A stretch of 64,000 nucleotides of DNA. Source: Eucommia ulmoides (lineage: Eukaryota > Streptophyta > Magnoliopsida > Garryales > Eucommiaceae). Both the position numbers and the translations under genes were made by a program. Location: NCBI GenBank assembly GCA_016647705.1, contig CM028338.1, forward strand, positions 24,191,077-24,255,076, in the 5' to 3' direction. The notes beneath the pieces were generated by a model. It saw nothing but the letters and a program-made list of their open reading frames with translations, did not search any database and was not told the DNA's origin. Position 1 is the stretch's first letter; each line of letters opens with the position of its first letter. Positions 35,101 through 42,598 of the stretch are shown in pieces.

Positions 35101-37021
35101 GATCTGGCTTTTCTGGTCTTCTTGTTTGCAGTTGCAGATTCATAATGAACATCCCCAATCCCTTATTATGTTCATTGCTTCCCCATACGTATCATCTTCC
35201 TTGCCAAACATTTGGTTTGTATGGGCAGCTTGTGAGTTCTCTTTGCGTTTGGCATAGACTCTCTTCCTAATTCTTCTCCTTTGGCAGTTGGTGATTTTAA
35301 TGTGGTTGAAAATATTTCAAAGAGATTACGCAACTATACTGCTCACCTGGCTTCCATGGGGGACTATAGTGAGTTCATTATTAGGATTGGGCTTCGATGC
35401 TTCAACGATGGGTAGTAGGTTTACATGGTGCAACCTGACATAATCCATGCTGTATAATTTTTTTCATCAAAGGTGCACATTCTCTGCGTGTAGAGCCCTT
35501 AATATGACAACCGTTCTTCTTATTCCTAAAGTGGATGATCCTTTGACCTTCTATGACTTTACACCCATTAGCTAGTACACCTTTTCCTTTAAAATTATTG
35601 ACACATATCTTTCTACCATACCCATTAGCTGACAACACCTTTATTTTCTCTAATGTTGCAAAACAATCCATCTGGGCTCCTTTCAATTTGCTTGTGTCCT
35701 ATTGTTTGAGTTCGGGGCAGATCATCAATTAGAGGAAACATTCGCTTTACGTCTCCCTCAAAATGATCCCTTTTTAGGAGGCGACCATTGCTTCATTTGC
35801 TACTATTCCTTATCCGGATTTTCCTTTCACCTACCTGTGGCTCTGTGAAGGCAGACATATTTCACCACTGATGATATGCCATCTCCTCTGTTATGGGGCG
35901 TGTGGTGTTGGCTAAAAATATTGTCCTATGAACCAATGCATAGCTGCTCATAAGATCAGGATCATAAAATCAGGAAACCTATGGAAGAGGGTGGCTTGGG
36001 CATTCGAGATTTAAAGGAATTGGTGTTGGCGTTCATAGTAAAGCAACCTCTCTGTTTTTACTTCTTTTTGGGCTAAGAATCTGCATGGTGGGGACGTCAT
36101 TGGGGCTACAACCCTCATTGGAAGTTCATATTTATGGTCCTCCGTTTTAGATCTTTGATATTGTTGTGAAAACTTTTTTACGGATGCTCAGGGTACTCAA
36201 GTAAATGTCTTGTCAGGATCAGTGGTGTGATTATTCTCCTCTGATGCAATTTCTGGAGCACCCCATACCACCTTTACCACGGTTGCTGCCCAAGCATCTT
36301 TCTGGTTGGGGACAAATTTCACTTAATCATTCTCATTCATTTCTCAGCTTTTGTTAAATCTTTTGAGGAGGAGGATACCTGGAACTGCACTCCCAGAGGT
36401 TCCTTCTCTCTTTCCTCCGCTTGGCAGGGCATTAGGCTGTGAGGTATCTCTTACTCTACGGAGCACGGCTGTTTCTGCTTAGACACACCGGATGTGGGTA
36501 ATTTGGGGATTCTCTAGGGTGCTTGTTTGGCTCTTCATAAATATTTTAAAATTAAAAGTGAACTAAAATTTTAAGGGACACTTTTTTTTTGGGGGGGGGG
36601 GAATGTGGGGATACTCCAGAATTGATTTACTAACTGTTTTTGATTTGTTTACTTTTTCATACTCGAATAAAGAACACCAATTGTTTGTTTTTTTTGTTTT
36701 TTTTTAATTCATTTTTTTAACAATGAAGAGAATCTGGAGGTTACTACAGATTGCAATTTACTAGTGCAAAACTTTTTCTGTTCTCTGAACTGACAGCAGG
36801 CCAAGCAACCCCACTACTGATTGCAATTTACAAACCAATTAACATAAAAATTTCTGTCTTGTCAATAGGTATTGATGATAATACGTACATTTAAACTTGT
36901 AACTCTTAAATTTTGACTAGTATTTAAAAACAAAATTAAAATAAAATCATGACATCAACGAGTTGTGTTTTGGCAGGCTGATTCCCAATCGGAAACTCCA
37001 TTGAAAAGGCAAAGGAAATAG
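1533..37021 (+). CDS. FRS3: FAR1-RELATED SEQUENCE 3-like transcription factor (five exons)
   Basis: Joined coding sequence: 1533-3782, 3950-4039, 4302-4451, 24537-24653, 36977-37021; 883 codons, all introns GT-AG and phase 0. The family are nuclear DNA-binding regulators (light, circadian and development genes) domesticated from MULE transposases. Residues ~56-137 form the FAR1 domain, with Zn ligands C98, C111, H134 and H136. A MULE transposase core lies at ~265-380 with aspartates D280 and D342. A SWIM zinc finger uses C568, C570, C580 and H582. The C-terminus carries repeated modules (MLRSMxYIxEQLS, [11 protein letters not shown]) and ends in the basic NLS-like PLKRQRK. The repeated C-terminal modules and N-terminal MDVEVIDVE match FRS3 proteins as I remember them, which are of similar length. 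An in-frame TAG at 1500 supports the start. KWDV occurs at ~366 where I expect KWHV. Introns 3 and 4 are 20,085 and 12,323 bp and full of transposons; whether both are still spliced efficiently is not visible here. Confidence 0.93.
3950..4039 (+). CDS. FRS3: FRS3-like exon 2 (30 codons)
   Basis: Acceptor TATGTAG ends at 3949 and donor GTACGC begins at 4040. The exon begins [16 protein letters not shown] and ends [11 protein letters not shown], the first half-copy of the C-terminal module. It is symmetric, phase 0 on both sides. Confidence 0.92.
4302..4451 (+). CDS. FRS3: FRS3-like exon 3 (50 codons)
   Basis: Acceptor CCTTGCAG ends at 4301 and donor GTATGA begins at 4452. It starts [17 protein letters not shown], contains [13 protein letters not shown] and ends in the same [11 protein letters not shown] as exon 2. 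It is phase 0 on both sides and looks like a duplicated module exon. Confidence 0.92.
4452..5255. other. AT-rich intron DNA, nothing recognised
   Basis: First 800 bases of intron 3. No long reading frame, clear repeat or RNA gene seen; includes short homopolymer runs such as the T run near 4513. Confidence 0.5.
5256..5893. mobile_element. MITE with long terminal inverted repeats, non-coding
   Basis: The left end begins gggcaatatctgcac and the right end finishes ctaatagcgttgccc. Inverted similarity extends over about 70 bp inward (5256-5330 against 5805-5893), including a shared CACTCCTA-AATCAAC block and a GACCCAT block. The interior is AT-rich with no coding frame. Flanks tttaaaat (5248-5255) and tataaaat (5894-5901) agree at 7 of 8 positions and could be an 8-bp target duplication, which would suit a hAT-type origin. 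The family is unknown to me. Confidence 0.65.
6400..7900 (-). mobile_element. L1-type LINE ORF1 remnant, antisense
   Basis: GC-richer than its surroundings and broken in all frames. On the minus strand, a stretch at about 7231-7420 gives [16 protein letters not shown], like the DUF4283 domain of plant L1 ORF1 proteins. The stretch around 7440-7560 resembles part of the second ORF1 remnant near 23800-23900 (shared catatgattg block). No reverse transcriptase was found beside it. Boundaries are approximate. A CT-repeat at about 7908-7932 lies just outside. Confidence 0.42.
7940..8990. other. Intron DNA, no feature recognised
   Basis: About 1 kb of T-rich, low-complexity-free DNA. It could be non-coding LINE sequence or original intron. 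No frame, inverted repeat or homology noted. Confidence 0.4.
9000..9720. repeat. Degenerate ~100-bp direct repeats and GA-rich stretch
   Basis: A block starting aacatattctc near 9070 recurs, diverged, near 9171 (both continue into a gaatttcaaaatt motif). From about 9470 to 9700 the sequence is purine-rich (agagag-type). Not assigned to a family. Confidence 0.4.
9737..9900 (-). repeat. 3' LTR of the Copia fossil
   Basis: 164 bp, bounded by TG/CA in the plus view. It is bordered on its internal side by a polypurine tract (complement of 9901-9915). Same length as the partner at 14941-15104. Confidence 0.8.
14440..14900. repeat. GC-rich leader repeats inside the Copia fossil
   Basis: Many imperfect copies of a motif around gtcgtcggctgtagaggg, with spacing of a few tens of bases, fill the untranslated leader between gag and the primer binding site. 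It is GC-rich against an AT-rich element. Confidence 0.5.
14926..14937 (-). other. Copia primer binding site
   Basis: The minus strand reads TGGCATCAGAGC, one base from the initiator Met-tRNA complement TGGTATCAGAGC used by most plant Copia elements. It lies three bases inside the 5' LTR. Confidence 0.75.
14941..15104 (-). repeat. 5' LTR of the Copia fossil
   Basis: 164 bp copy of the other LTR, next to the primer binding site. No clear 5-bp target duplication was found outside the two LTRs. Confidence 0.8.
15118..16130 (-). mobile_element. L1-type LINE 3' fragment, antisense
   Basis: Minus-strand pieces carry the zf-RVT-like C-terminal region of plant L1 ORF2. Around 15500-15770 a frame reads [17 protein letters not shown] and continues to [15 protein letters not shown], the pattern seen before the cysteine-rich end. 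Farther upstream (15780-16130) are remains of the segment after the RT. Broken by several frame changes; boundaries approximate. It abuts the Copia fossil. Confidence 0.6.
16140..17122. other. SSR-rich intron DNA
   Basis: No gene. Contains an (AC)17 run at 16791-16824, a CT run at about 17000-17017 followed by a TA run to about 17033, and pyrimidine-rich tracts around 16690-16780 and 16865-16970. It ends at the RTE LINE target site. Confidence 0.55.
16791..16824. repeat. (AC)17 microsatellite
   Basis: Uninterrupted AC dinucleotides. Confidence 0.95.
17123..17208. repeat. Tandem 43-bp unit: target duplication plus LINE tail, twice
   Basis: Units 17123-17165 and 17166-17208 are identical. Each starts with the 18-bp target duplication cccacttttacacctcca and continues with the last 25 bases of the LINE tail. 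The copy at 17123-17140 is the outer target duplication. Confidence 0.9.
17141..20385 (-). mobile_element. RTE-clade LINE, near full length, degenerate
   Basis: 3.25 kb on the minus strand between 18-bp target duplications. The 5' part (about 20190-19430) encodes an APE-type endonuclease, with [18 protein letters not shown] and CLHETKW. Reverse transcriptase follows (about 18810-17530), with [28 protein letters not shown] and LYVVDIVLV in different frames. The 3' end gives the plant RTE signature (GTCGACCCTACATAAGTGGG) and a TTG-rich tail instead of poly(A). The reading frame is broken in several places, so it is not active. It lies antisense in FRS3 intron 3. Length agrees with full-length plant RTE elements as I know them. 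Confidence 0.88.
20386..20403. repeat. Target site duplication at the LINE 5' end
   Basis: cccacttttacacctcca, an exact 18-bp match to 17123-17140 and 17166-17183. It fixes the 5' boundary of the RTE LINE. Confidence 0.92.
20790..21530. mobile_element. Possible foldback element with GTGTCC-type ends
   Basis: The stretch 20800-20880 (catgtcggacacgggcac, then ggatacata) has an inverted, diverged counterpart at 21440-21530 (ggatacga, catgtcaggtacgac and ggacactgat on the minus strand). Between them lies AT-rich DNA with a (TTTA)n stretch near 21078. A related but single motif lies near 33190-33270. The edges are not defined and I see no target duplication. The preceding 20404-20790 holds nothing recognised. 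Confidence 0.4.
21766..24240 (-). mobile_element. L1-type LINE ORF1 remnant, antisense
   Basis: Minus-strand pieces resemble the nucleic-acid-binding ORF1 protein of plant L1 elements. A DUF4283-like part lies at 23450-23800 ([16 protein letters not shown], then [12 protein letters not shown]). Next come [12 protein letters not shown] at about 23400-23435 and a long linker with [14 protein letters not shown] near 22020-22060, the junction usually found before the endonuclease. The endonuclease and RT that should follow to the left are missing. Two short direct repeats (cttctccgc...aagggt) occur near 23115-23165 and 23230-23285. Many frame breaks. Confidence 0.55.
24537..24653 (+). CDS. FRS3: FRS3-like exon 4 (39 codons)
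   Basis: Acceptor TGACTTTCAG ends at 24536 and donor GTGAGA begins at 24654. It starts [16 protein letters not shown] and contains [15 protein letters not shown], clearly paralogous to exon 3. The exon is an isolated 117-bp island between a 20-kb and a 12-kb intron. It is symmetric, so skipping it would keep the frame. Confidence 0.9.
24960..25060. repeat. GATTTT hexamer repeat in otherwise unassigned intron DNA
   Basis: Several direct copies of gatttt, some altered to gatttc, around 24972-25035. The surrounding 24654-25790 has no gene; it may include the 5' untranslated part of the L1 that follows. Confidence 0.6.
25790..27400 (+). mobile_element. L1-type LINE, internally deleted
   Basis: The ORF1-like part at about 25800-26330 includes [15 protein letters not shown], matching the WVxLPxLP segment of plant L1 ORF1. 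After a poly(A)-like patch (26420-26450), the ORF2 reverse transcriptase is recognisable: [11 protein letters not shown] near 26650, a GDQLSPL...MEII stretch near 26840-26880, and [19 protein letters not shown] near 27040-27100. The endonuclease and much of the RT are missing and the frame is broken repeatedly. Confidence 0.65.
27601..28226. mobile_element. Tourist/Harbinger-like non-autonomous element 1, GC-rich interior
   Basis: 626 bp. The left end ggtggcgtttggttagtgtt and the right end (complement ggccccgtttggttagtgtt) form terminal inverted repeats of about 23 bp. Direct TAA copies flank it (27598-27600, 28227-28229), the 3-bp duplication expected for PIF/Harbinger elements. Subterminal DNA is rich in tgggttgggttg and ggaacagaattgcgtttggt. 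The middle (about 27797-28010) is very GC-rich, with repeated gccggcgg motifs, unlike the AT-rich surroundings. Open frames there are low-complexity Arg/Pro or Gly/Arg and I do not believe they are genes. Confidence 0.8.
27797..28010. repeat. GC-rich cgg/gccggc low-complexity island
   Basis: About 210 bases, strongly GC-rich, built of imperfect ggtggccggcgg-like steps, inside element 1. Either captured from a GC-rich exon or a local simple-repeat expansion. The sequence does not decide. Confidence 0.6.
28593..29078 (+). pseudogene. Captured PPR gene fragment
   Basis: Open frame of about 160 codons, with no ATG before an internal Met at 28704; the frame extends upstream of 28593 without a proper start, so this is a fragment and not a complete gene. 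It encodes the N-terminal part of a P-class pentatricopeptide repeat protein: [16 protein letters not shown], then [19 protein letters not shown], a 35-residue PPR motif, then [22 protein letters not shown] spread over the second PPR. Similarity ends near 29010; the last residues are unrelated. PPR proteins normally bind organelle RNA and have many more repeats. No intron is seen. Being uninterrupted for this length suggests recent capture. Confidence 0.75.
29153..29187. repeat. GA microsatellite inside element 2
   Basis: Uninterrupted run of ga dinucleotides following the PPR fragment. Confidence 0.9.
29702..30141. mobile_element. Small foldback (MITE-like) element
   Basis: Arms of about 45 bp at 29703-29748 and 30094-30140 are inverted and diverged. 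The left runs tttgcaattttcccttgaag to atttggtcc; the right complement runs ttgcaatttgccccct to gtttggtcc. The interior is AT-rich and non-coding. The sequence 29642-29701 (cacccctgaag, tttacccctga) may be its outer left end. No sure target duplication. Confidence 0.5.
30145..31140. other. Intron DNA, nothing recognised
   Basis: About 1 kb without a coherent frame, inverted repeat or known motif. It may be part of the Copia-derived debris that follows. Confidence 0.4.
31150..31720 (-). mobile_element. Copia-type gag fragment, fossil
   Basis: Minus-strand pieces resemble a plant Copia gag: a KLDG segment near 31670, a RAFKRAIG-like segment near 31630, EYFATLDG near 31520, and an Arg/Gly-rich tract SGRGRDRD near 31215-31245. 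Short, broken in several places and without LTRs here. Assignment is tentative. Confidence 0.4.
31900..32930. repeat. Diverged direct repeat, offset about 735 bp
   Basis: 31905-32200 and 32645-32920 share order and content: aaaaacaaac, then aaagggccg, then gatggaataaat/gaatggagaaca, then gtgacxxatcxgtggt and aagtggtg. The two copies may be remains of terminal repeats or a local duplication. Neither has a supported gene. Confidence 0.45.
33350..34230 (+). mobile_element. L1-type LINE 3' end
   Basis: A + strand frame reads [14 protein letters not shown] near 33555-33600, the segment that precedes the cysteine-rich zf-RVT domain of plant L1 ORF2. Further pieces near 33830-33880 (IWSIWRENN) match the ORF2 end. 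It terminates in an A-rich patch near 34220-34235. RT is not present here. Broken. Confidence 0.55.
34240..34900. other. Intron DNA, nothing recognised
   Basis: AT-rich stretch between two L1 pieces; no supported frame or repeat. Confidence 0.4.
34930..36500 (+). mobile_element. L1-type LINE, endonuclease to C-terminus, internally deleted
   Basis: The endonuclease part ends with [13 protein letters not shown] (about 35287) and GSRFTWCN (about 35410), the usual DFN and RFTW boxes. An RT start like [20 protein letters not shown] follows near 35515-35575, and [19 protein letters not shown] near 35975-36030 belongs to the segment after the RT. The central RT is largely missing. Frames are interrupted. 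It shares strand with the host gene. Confidence 0.6.
36977..37021 (+). CDS. FRS3: FRS3-like exon 5 (last 14 codons and stop)
   Basis: Acceptor TTTTGGCAG ends at 36976. The frame reads [14 protein letters not shown] and stops with TAG at 37019-37021. The basic end resembles a nuclear localisation signal and matches the C-terminus I expect for FRS3 proteins. The exon is tiny, but the phase, the acceptor and the peptide all agree. Confidence 0.85.
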   Translation, partial: ADSQSETPLKRQRK

Positions 37022-38280
37022 GTACTGCCATTTGTGTGTCCATCTCACCTCCATGGATGCCATCTGTAAGTTGGTCCTATATTTGGCCTCCAAGCCAAAC
37101 CGGTTAAGCTAGCTTGACTTTCATGTAGGGTAGTCTCCCTTCCATTTCCATGTTAGTTTGCTGCTCCTGCATAATTGTTGATATTTGTACATGTCAGTTA
37201 ACAGACAAGCCTACAGCCATAGCCATATTTCAGTAGGTTTGGGTATTGTGATTTTAGTGAAAAGCTTGTTGTGTATCTCTTTTGTATGTTTTTTTTCTCT
37301 TTTTTTTTTTTGTCGTTTCTAGAAAGTAGATAGTTGTTTATCAGAATAATATGAGTTGTTTACTTGTTCTGCCTGCTGAAGTCAACAAATATATGATGAT
37401 TTTGGGTGCGTACTGGATGATTTCATGTTGTTGGCGACTCATGTTGTCATTTTCCTTCATGTTAGTTTTTGTGACACATTCTTTCCGCAAGTAGCTACTA
37501 ATTATTTATTCTACTGCAAACTTGTTGATCGACTTGTGTTATCCGTATTGTCTCTAACCATGAGGGGACGCAATTTATGCTAGTTATGGTCTCACCGCAG
37601 GTTTTTGTTGAAACAGAAGTACAGGAAGCATAACAGAAACAATGCAATATCTGAGAGAAGTTGGGTTGGATTCAATCCATTTTAATCGGTTTTGTCAATT
37701 ATGCTTTCAGGATCATTTTGTTTCTAGTGGTTGCGTCTAGCAGGTGCTTCAGTCCATGGTTTTCCTTTTAGGGCCTCATTGTCAAAGTTGTTCATGAGCA
37801 GAAAAACAAGCCATTGATTTGGTGCTTGTCTTATTGCATCTGGAACTCTGCTTGGATATGCGGCAGCAACATGCTCACCTGGCAAATCAACCAAGTCTGC
37901 TTAGAAATGCGGCAACAAAATGCTCACCAGGCATATCAATCACTCTTTTGCACAATGATCGTGAAATTTATTGACGGAAGGGATTGTACTCATAGTGAGA
38001 AAGTAAGCATTCCTATGGAAGGGTTTACTGTTTAGTTGGCAATTAGCAATTTCTTTTTCCTTTTCTCTTATGATGGATGATGACATGGGAAAAGTTGAGA
38101 TGAGTAAAAGATGAAGTGAGCTCGAGAACTGTGACCAACTAAACTGAGCTCGAGACATAGTAGAAGGATAAACCAATCCTCATACTCTTCACTGAACTGG
38201 ACTCAAAATAAGGGTAGCTCATTGAGTTCAGCATGCCACTCCAACTCAGTGAGCTCAACATTTGTTGTTTTAGCTTGGTG
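37022..38280 (+). other. Downstream of the FRS3-like stop: probable 3' UTR, then unassigned DNA
   Basis: Directly after the TAG the sequence is T-rich and not repeat-like, as expected for a 3' UTR of several hundred bases. I cannot place the cleavage site. No further gene is supported up to the Gypsy fossil; small frames at 37814-38035 and on the minus strand are not coding by any sign I see. Confidence 0.45.
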
Positions 38281-38632
38281 TACCGCTCGAGTCGTTTAGG
38301 TGGTTCCTAATGTTTGGGATATGCTACCGCTTGTACGAGATCTCTCGAAATATGGGCGATATTCTCAAAAACATGAGGGATACGAGACTCAAATATCTCA
38401 ATAAATATGCTTATATAGGTATTGAACACTAATCAATGGAGGTAACTAAATTCTACGCCTAAACCCTCAAAAATTTCCTGAACAAGTTAAATTCTCTTTT
38501 GAGAATCTAACTTGTTCTCATGTGAGCTTCACTGAAAACAAAGTCCTCGATGTTACTTTATTTCGTAGGCCCTTGGTAATCCTCTTCCAATACTCAACTT
38601 ATCCGTCCTATATCATATGTTAACACCATCAG

Positions 38633-38653
38633 TTTGCCGCTATCCATGGAAAC
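38633..38653 (+). other. Primer-binding region of the Gypsy fossil
   Basis: Diverged version of the plant Gypsy sequence following the LTR. It is placed just before the untranslated leader and gag. Confidence 0.5.
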
Positions 38654-39383
38654 ACTAAAAATGTCGATTATTATTCAACGCTTCGCGATCAGATTTGATC
38701 AACTTCATGGTAAATATGAGATTTCCGAAGATGACGATAGAAATAACAACAATGATAATAACGAACAACTTCATTAGGAGCGAATCACTGTCTACATTGC
38801 ATTATAGCAACTAGGGAACTTTGGTGAAAGCATCGCCTTGTTGGCTCAGATGCTCCAGGAAATGAAGTAGCAGACACAGATGAATTGACAGTTAATACAA
38901 GAGGTGTTACACCGATCTTAGGCTACCACCCTTCCATTGGGTGCCTGAACCTCACGAGTCTCAGTGCCCTTGCCAGGAAGTTCTCAAATTGGCAGGGACT
39001 CAACTAAAGGTTAATAATGGCTTGACTGATCTTGGCACAAAACAAGCTTTGTCTCAACCAACCAAGAGCATACACAACTGCCTCGGCATGAGGATAATTA
39101 TCTATGCGAGATTGTTGATCTCCCATGCTGACATATATTGACATGATTGTTCGTGTCATGGAGGACACCAGAAAAATACAAAGCCACGTGTCAGAAGGGA
39201 AGATGTTAAATCTTCGTTCTGGAGCGGCATTCTCGACGTTGAAGCAACGTGTCCAAGAAAAGGGGGTGCTGTGAAGACCTCGGACATAAGATCAATGAGA
39301 CCTACTGGTGCATGGATTGAGCACCTAGAGCTGAGTCAAACATGGTGGATCTTGTGAAGTACCACGATCCCCAGTTTTCAGCG

Positions 39384-40522
39384 TGAACTAAATCAAGCCG
39401 TACAATGGTCTAACCAACCTAGGTGAGAACCTTGATTCCTACCTCACTAAAATGGGTCTATTGGGAGTGTGGGTGGAATCAAGTGCACAGAGCGTTCTAG
39501 GCAACTTTGGCGGGAACAACTTGGGAGTGGTACAAGAATTTGAGTACAAGGGCCTACCACAACTTCAAAGAGTTCAACTATTCTTTTGCCCATCGCGTTA
39601 GTGGCAATAACAGGGCTAAAAATCCATCACACTTATTATGGGTGAAGCGAAGGAAAGATGACACCTTTCGTACTTGGAAAGGTCCAAATTAGAAGATAAC
39701 CCAATTGACAACCTGGAAGACGGGATGGCCATGGCTGCCCTAATGAGAGGAGTACGGAAGGGTCTGTTCGTGTAGATGGCCCCGTCGCCACCAAAATCCT
39801 TGACAGACGCACTGGCCTTTGTAGTGGGGTACATTTCAGTAGAGGACATATACCTAGCTCTCAATGAAGAAGATGAGGTCAAAAAAGGAAAGAGGAAAGA
39901 TGGTGAGCAAGATCCATCTCGACAAGACCGAGAGAAAGGTCAAGACTAAAAGAACTAAATCAAGCCGTACAATGGTCTAACCAACCTGCGTGAGAACCTT
40001 GATTCCTACCTCACTAAAATGGGTCTATTGGGAATGTGGGTGGAATCAAGTGCACAGAGCGTTCTAGGCAACTTTGGCGGGAACAACTTGGGAGTGGTAC
40101 AAGAATTTGAGTACAAGGGCCTACCACAACTTCAAAGAGTTCAACTATTCTTTTGCCCATCGCGTTAGTGGCAATAACAGGGCTAAAAATCCATCACACT
40201 TATTATGGGTGAAGCGAAGGAAAGATGACACCTTTCTTCCTTGGAAAGGTCCAAATTAGAAGATAACCCAATCGACAACCTGGAAGACGGGATGGCCATG
40301 GCTGCCCTAATGAGAGGAGTACAGAAGGGTCTGTTCGTGTAGGAGATGGCCCCGTCGCCACCAAAATCCTTGACAGACACACTGGCCTTTGTAGTGGGGT
40401 ACATTTCAGTAGAGGACATATACCTAGCTCTCAATGAAGAAGATGAGGTCAAAAAAGGAAAGAGGAAAGATGGTGAGCAAGATCCATCTCGACAAGACCG
40501 AGAGAAAGGTCAAGACTAAAAG
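39384..40522 (+). repeat. Tandem duplication of about 568 bp in the Gypsy gag region
   Basis: Copies 39384-39952 and 39953-40522 lie head to tail and differ at only about ten places by eye. Each contains the same gag piece (TTWEWYKNLSTRAYHNFKEF). The close match contrasts with the strong decay of the rest of the element. Confidence 0.85.
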
Positions 40523-42280
40523 AAGAAAAATTCCTCAAGAAAAAGACAAGTGAGAACGGGAGTGTGGTGATTTTCTATTGCAGTTCACTATTTATATCCA
40601 GTTGACAGCCACGATCGGGCACATCCTGATGGGATTCAGTGACAAGAATTATGTACGTTGGTTAAAGCCTGGGAAGCCAAGATGTTGCTACCTAAATAAT
40701 ATTGTGATTTCCATAAAGATTTATCACGCGACTGAAGAATGCAACCACATGAGGAACGAGGTAGACAACTTTGATCAGAAGAGGACACTTGAGGCAAAGC
40801 TGGGTAAATCATTATATGTTTTCACCTCAGTTACATCGGGAAGACCCCTTGAGGTACGGGGTACCATCCACGCCAGCCATGGTGATCTAATCGTTGGGGG
40901 CAAAACCATGGCAGACTGAAAGAAGTAAGCCAATGTTGGAAAGCGCAAAGCCGAGGAAGAAGTCTACTACCTCTCGAAACAACCAACGTCGGAGAGGTAC
41001 ATACTGACTTATTAAGAAGAAGACTTAAGAGGATTCCACTCACCTTAGAGCGATGCCTTGGTGTAATCCTTCTAATTGCGAATTACGATGTTAGTCGTGT
41101 CTTAGTGGACACAGGTAGGTGGGCAGACTTCATCTACCTCCCTGCCTTCATGAAAATGGGTTCGAGCACAAACTAATTAAAGCTTATAACATCACCCTTA
41201 GTAGGATTTGGAAGTAGTGAGACCCAGGGAGGGGGGATGGATAATCTTGTAGTTGATAACGGGTAAAATACATATCACCATAATTTGTGACGTTCTGGTG
41301 GTAGGTACACCATCATCCTACAATCTTATTCTGGGGGGAGGGGGGGGGGGCTGACTCTTAAGTAAATTGAAGGTGGTAAGTGGTAATATCGACATAACAC
41401 CTTTGCTTCAAGTACCCCAACTCCTAATGGGGTAGAGAAGTTCAAGGCAATCAAACAACAACCCGAGATTGTTTCGTGAACGAAGTAAAGAGAATGTAGG
41501 CATAACAATCAAAGCATGAGGACGTAGAAATGATCGATATTAGAGATAGACTGCCACAGAACCCTAGATAGGCGAAATCGAAGTGGGGGTATTATGATTC
41601 TTGATATAAGCGAAGAAAGTAAGAAGAATCTAAGGCTTGAGCCTTCGAAGGAGCACGAGTCAGTGTAGATACATCCCACGGATGCGAGTCGAATCATCCA
41701 GATAACATTAAACCTTACAAATGAGTTGAAGGAATTGTTGACTGCACTACTATGGAGCAGTTACGACGTTTTTGTCTGGTCGCATACTAATCTCGTAGGA
41801 TTGATCTATAAGTCACAGTTCAATTGATGCACACCGATCCGAACGACCCACTGTTACTACAAAAGATAAGGAAGTTCATACCAGAAACACATAAGTTGTT
41901 GGACCCAAACATTGGGAAAGAGGTAAAATTTCACCATGGCTCTTGAATGTTGTTCTCGTTATTAAGAAAAGTGGATAGTAGAGAATGTATGGGTCTTTAT
42001 TGAACTTAATAAGGCTTACCCCAAATACCTTTTCCTTTGCTAACCATTGATATCATTGTTGATGACAAGACATGAAAACCTAAATTTTCTGGGTGCCTTT
42101 CTTGTTTACAACAAAATTAGATTGGATAAACATGATCATGAGAAAACAACTTTCATCACGGCCGTGGAAATTTGAAATTATGCTATTGAAGCTGTACATG
42201 GGGTTGTACTGATATTAGATGATGTCATTTGGGTTGAAGAATGCTGGAGGACGTACCAATGTCTTGTAATAAAATTTTGA

Positions 42281-42598
42281 GGTGTTTGTACTTGCACCCC
42301 TTAAGTTTTGAAGAAATTCTACTTTAGCCTCTGTACTTTCAATTTGAATATATTAAGTTTTGAAGTATTCAAATTGTGTGAAATCAGTTCAAATTGATAA
42401 CTCTGTATGACGAAAATGAGCCATGTGTCAAAACAGAATCTCCCACATAGGTGAATTCCGTTATAAAAAATGATTGAAGGCCCGCCTTGACACGATTTAG
42501 ATATTTCAAGTTTAATGTGTTCAAACTGAAAGAACATCGGTTAAAGTGAGTTTTCTCTGAAACTTTAGTAGTGCAAAGTGAAAAAAAAAAAAGCACTA
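42281..42598. mobile_element. Small Mutator-like MITE nested in the Gypsy RT
   Basis: RT similarity stops at about 42280 and resumes near 42608 (YIDDML follows). The insert begins ggtgtttgtacttgcacccc and ends with an inverted, diverged counterpart (complement agtgcttttt...ttgcactactaaagttt). Flanks aaaattttga and aaagttttaa agree at 8 of 10, like the 9-10-bp duplications of Mutator elements. Non-coding. Confidence 0.5.

Larger units (their letters stand above)
24654..36976 (+). other. FRS3-like intron 4, 12.3 kb, transposon-filled
   Basis: Begins GTGAGA and ends TTGGCAG. Contents: an L1 (25.8-27.4 kb), two Tourist-like elements (27.6-29.6 kb), a foldback element (29.7-30.1), a Copia gag scrap (31.2-31.7), a diverged direct repeat (31.9-32.9) and two L1 pieces (33.4-34.2 and 34.9-36.5). 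The L1 pieces here are in the same orientation as the host gene, unlike intron 3. Confidence 0.85.
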
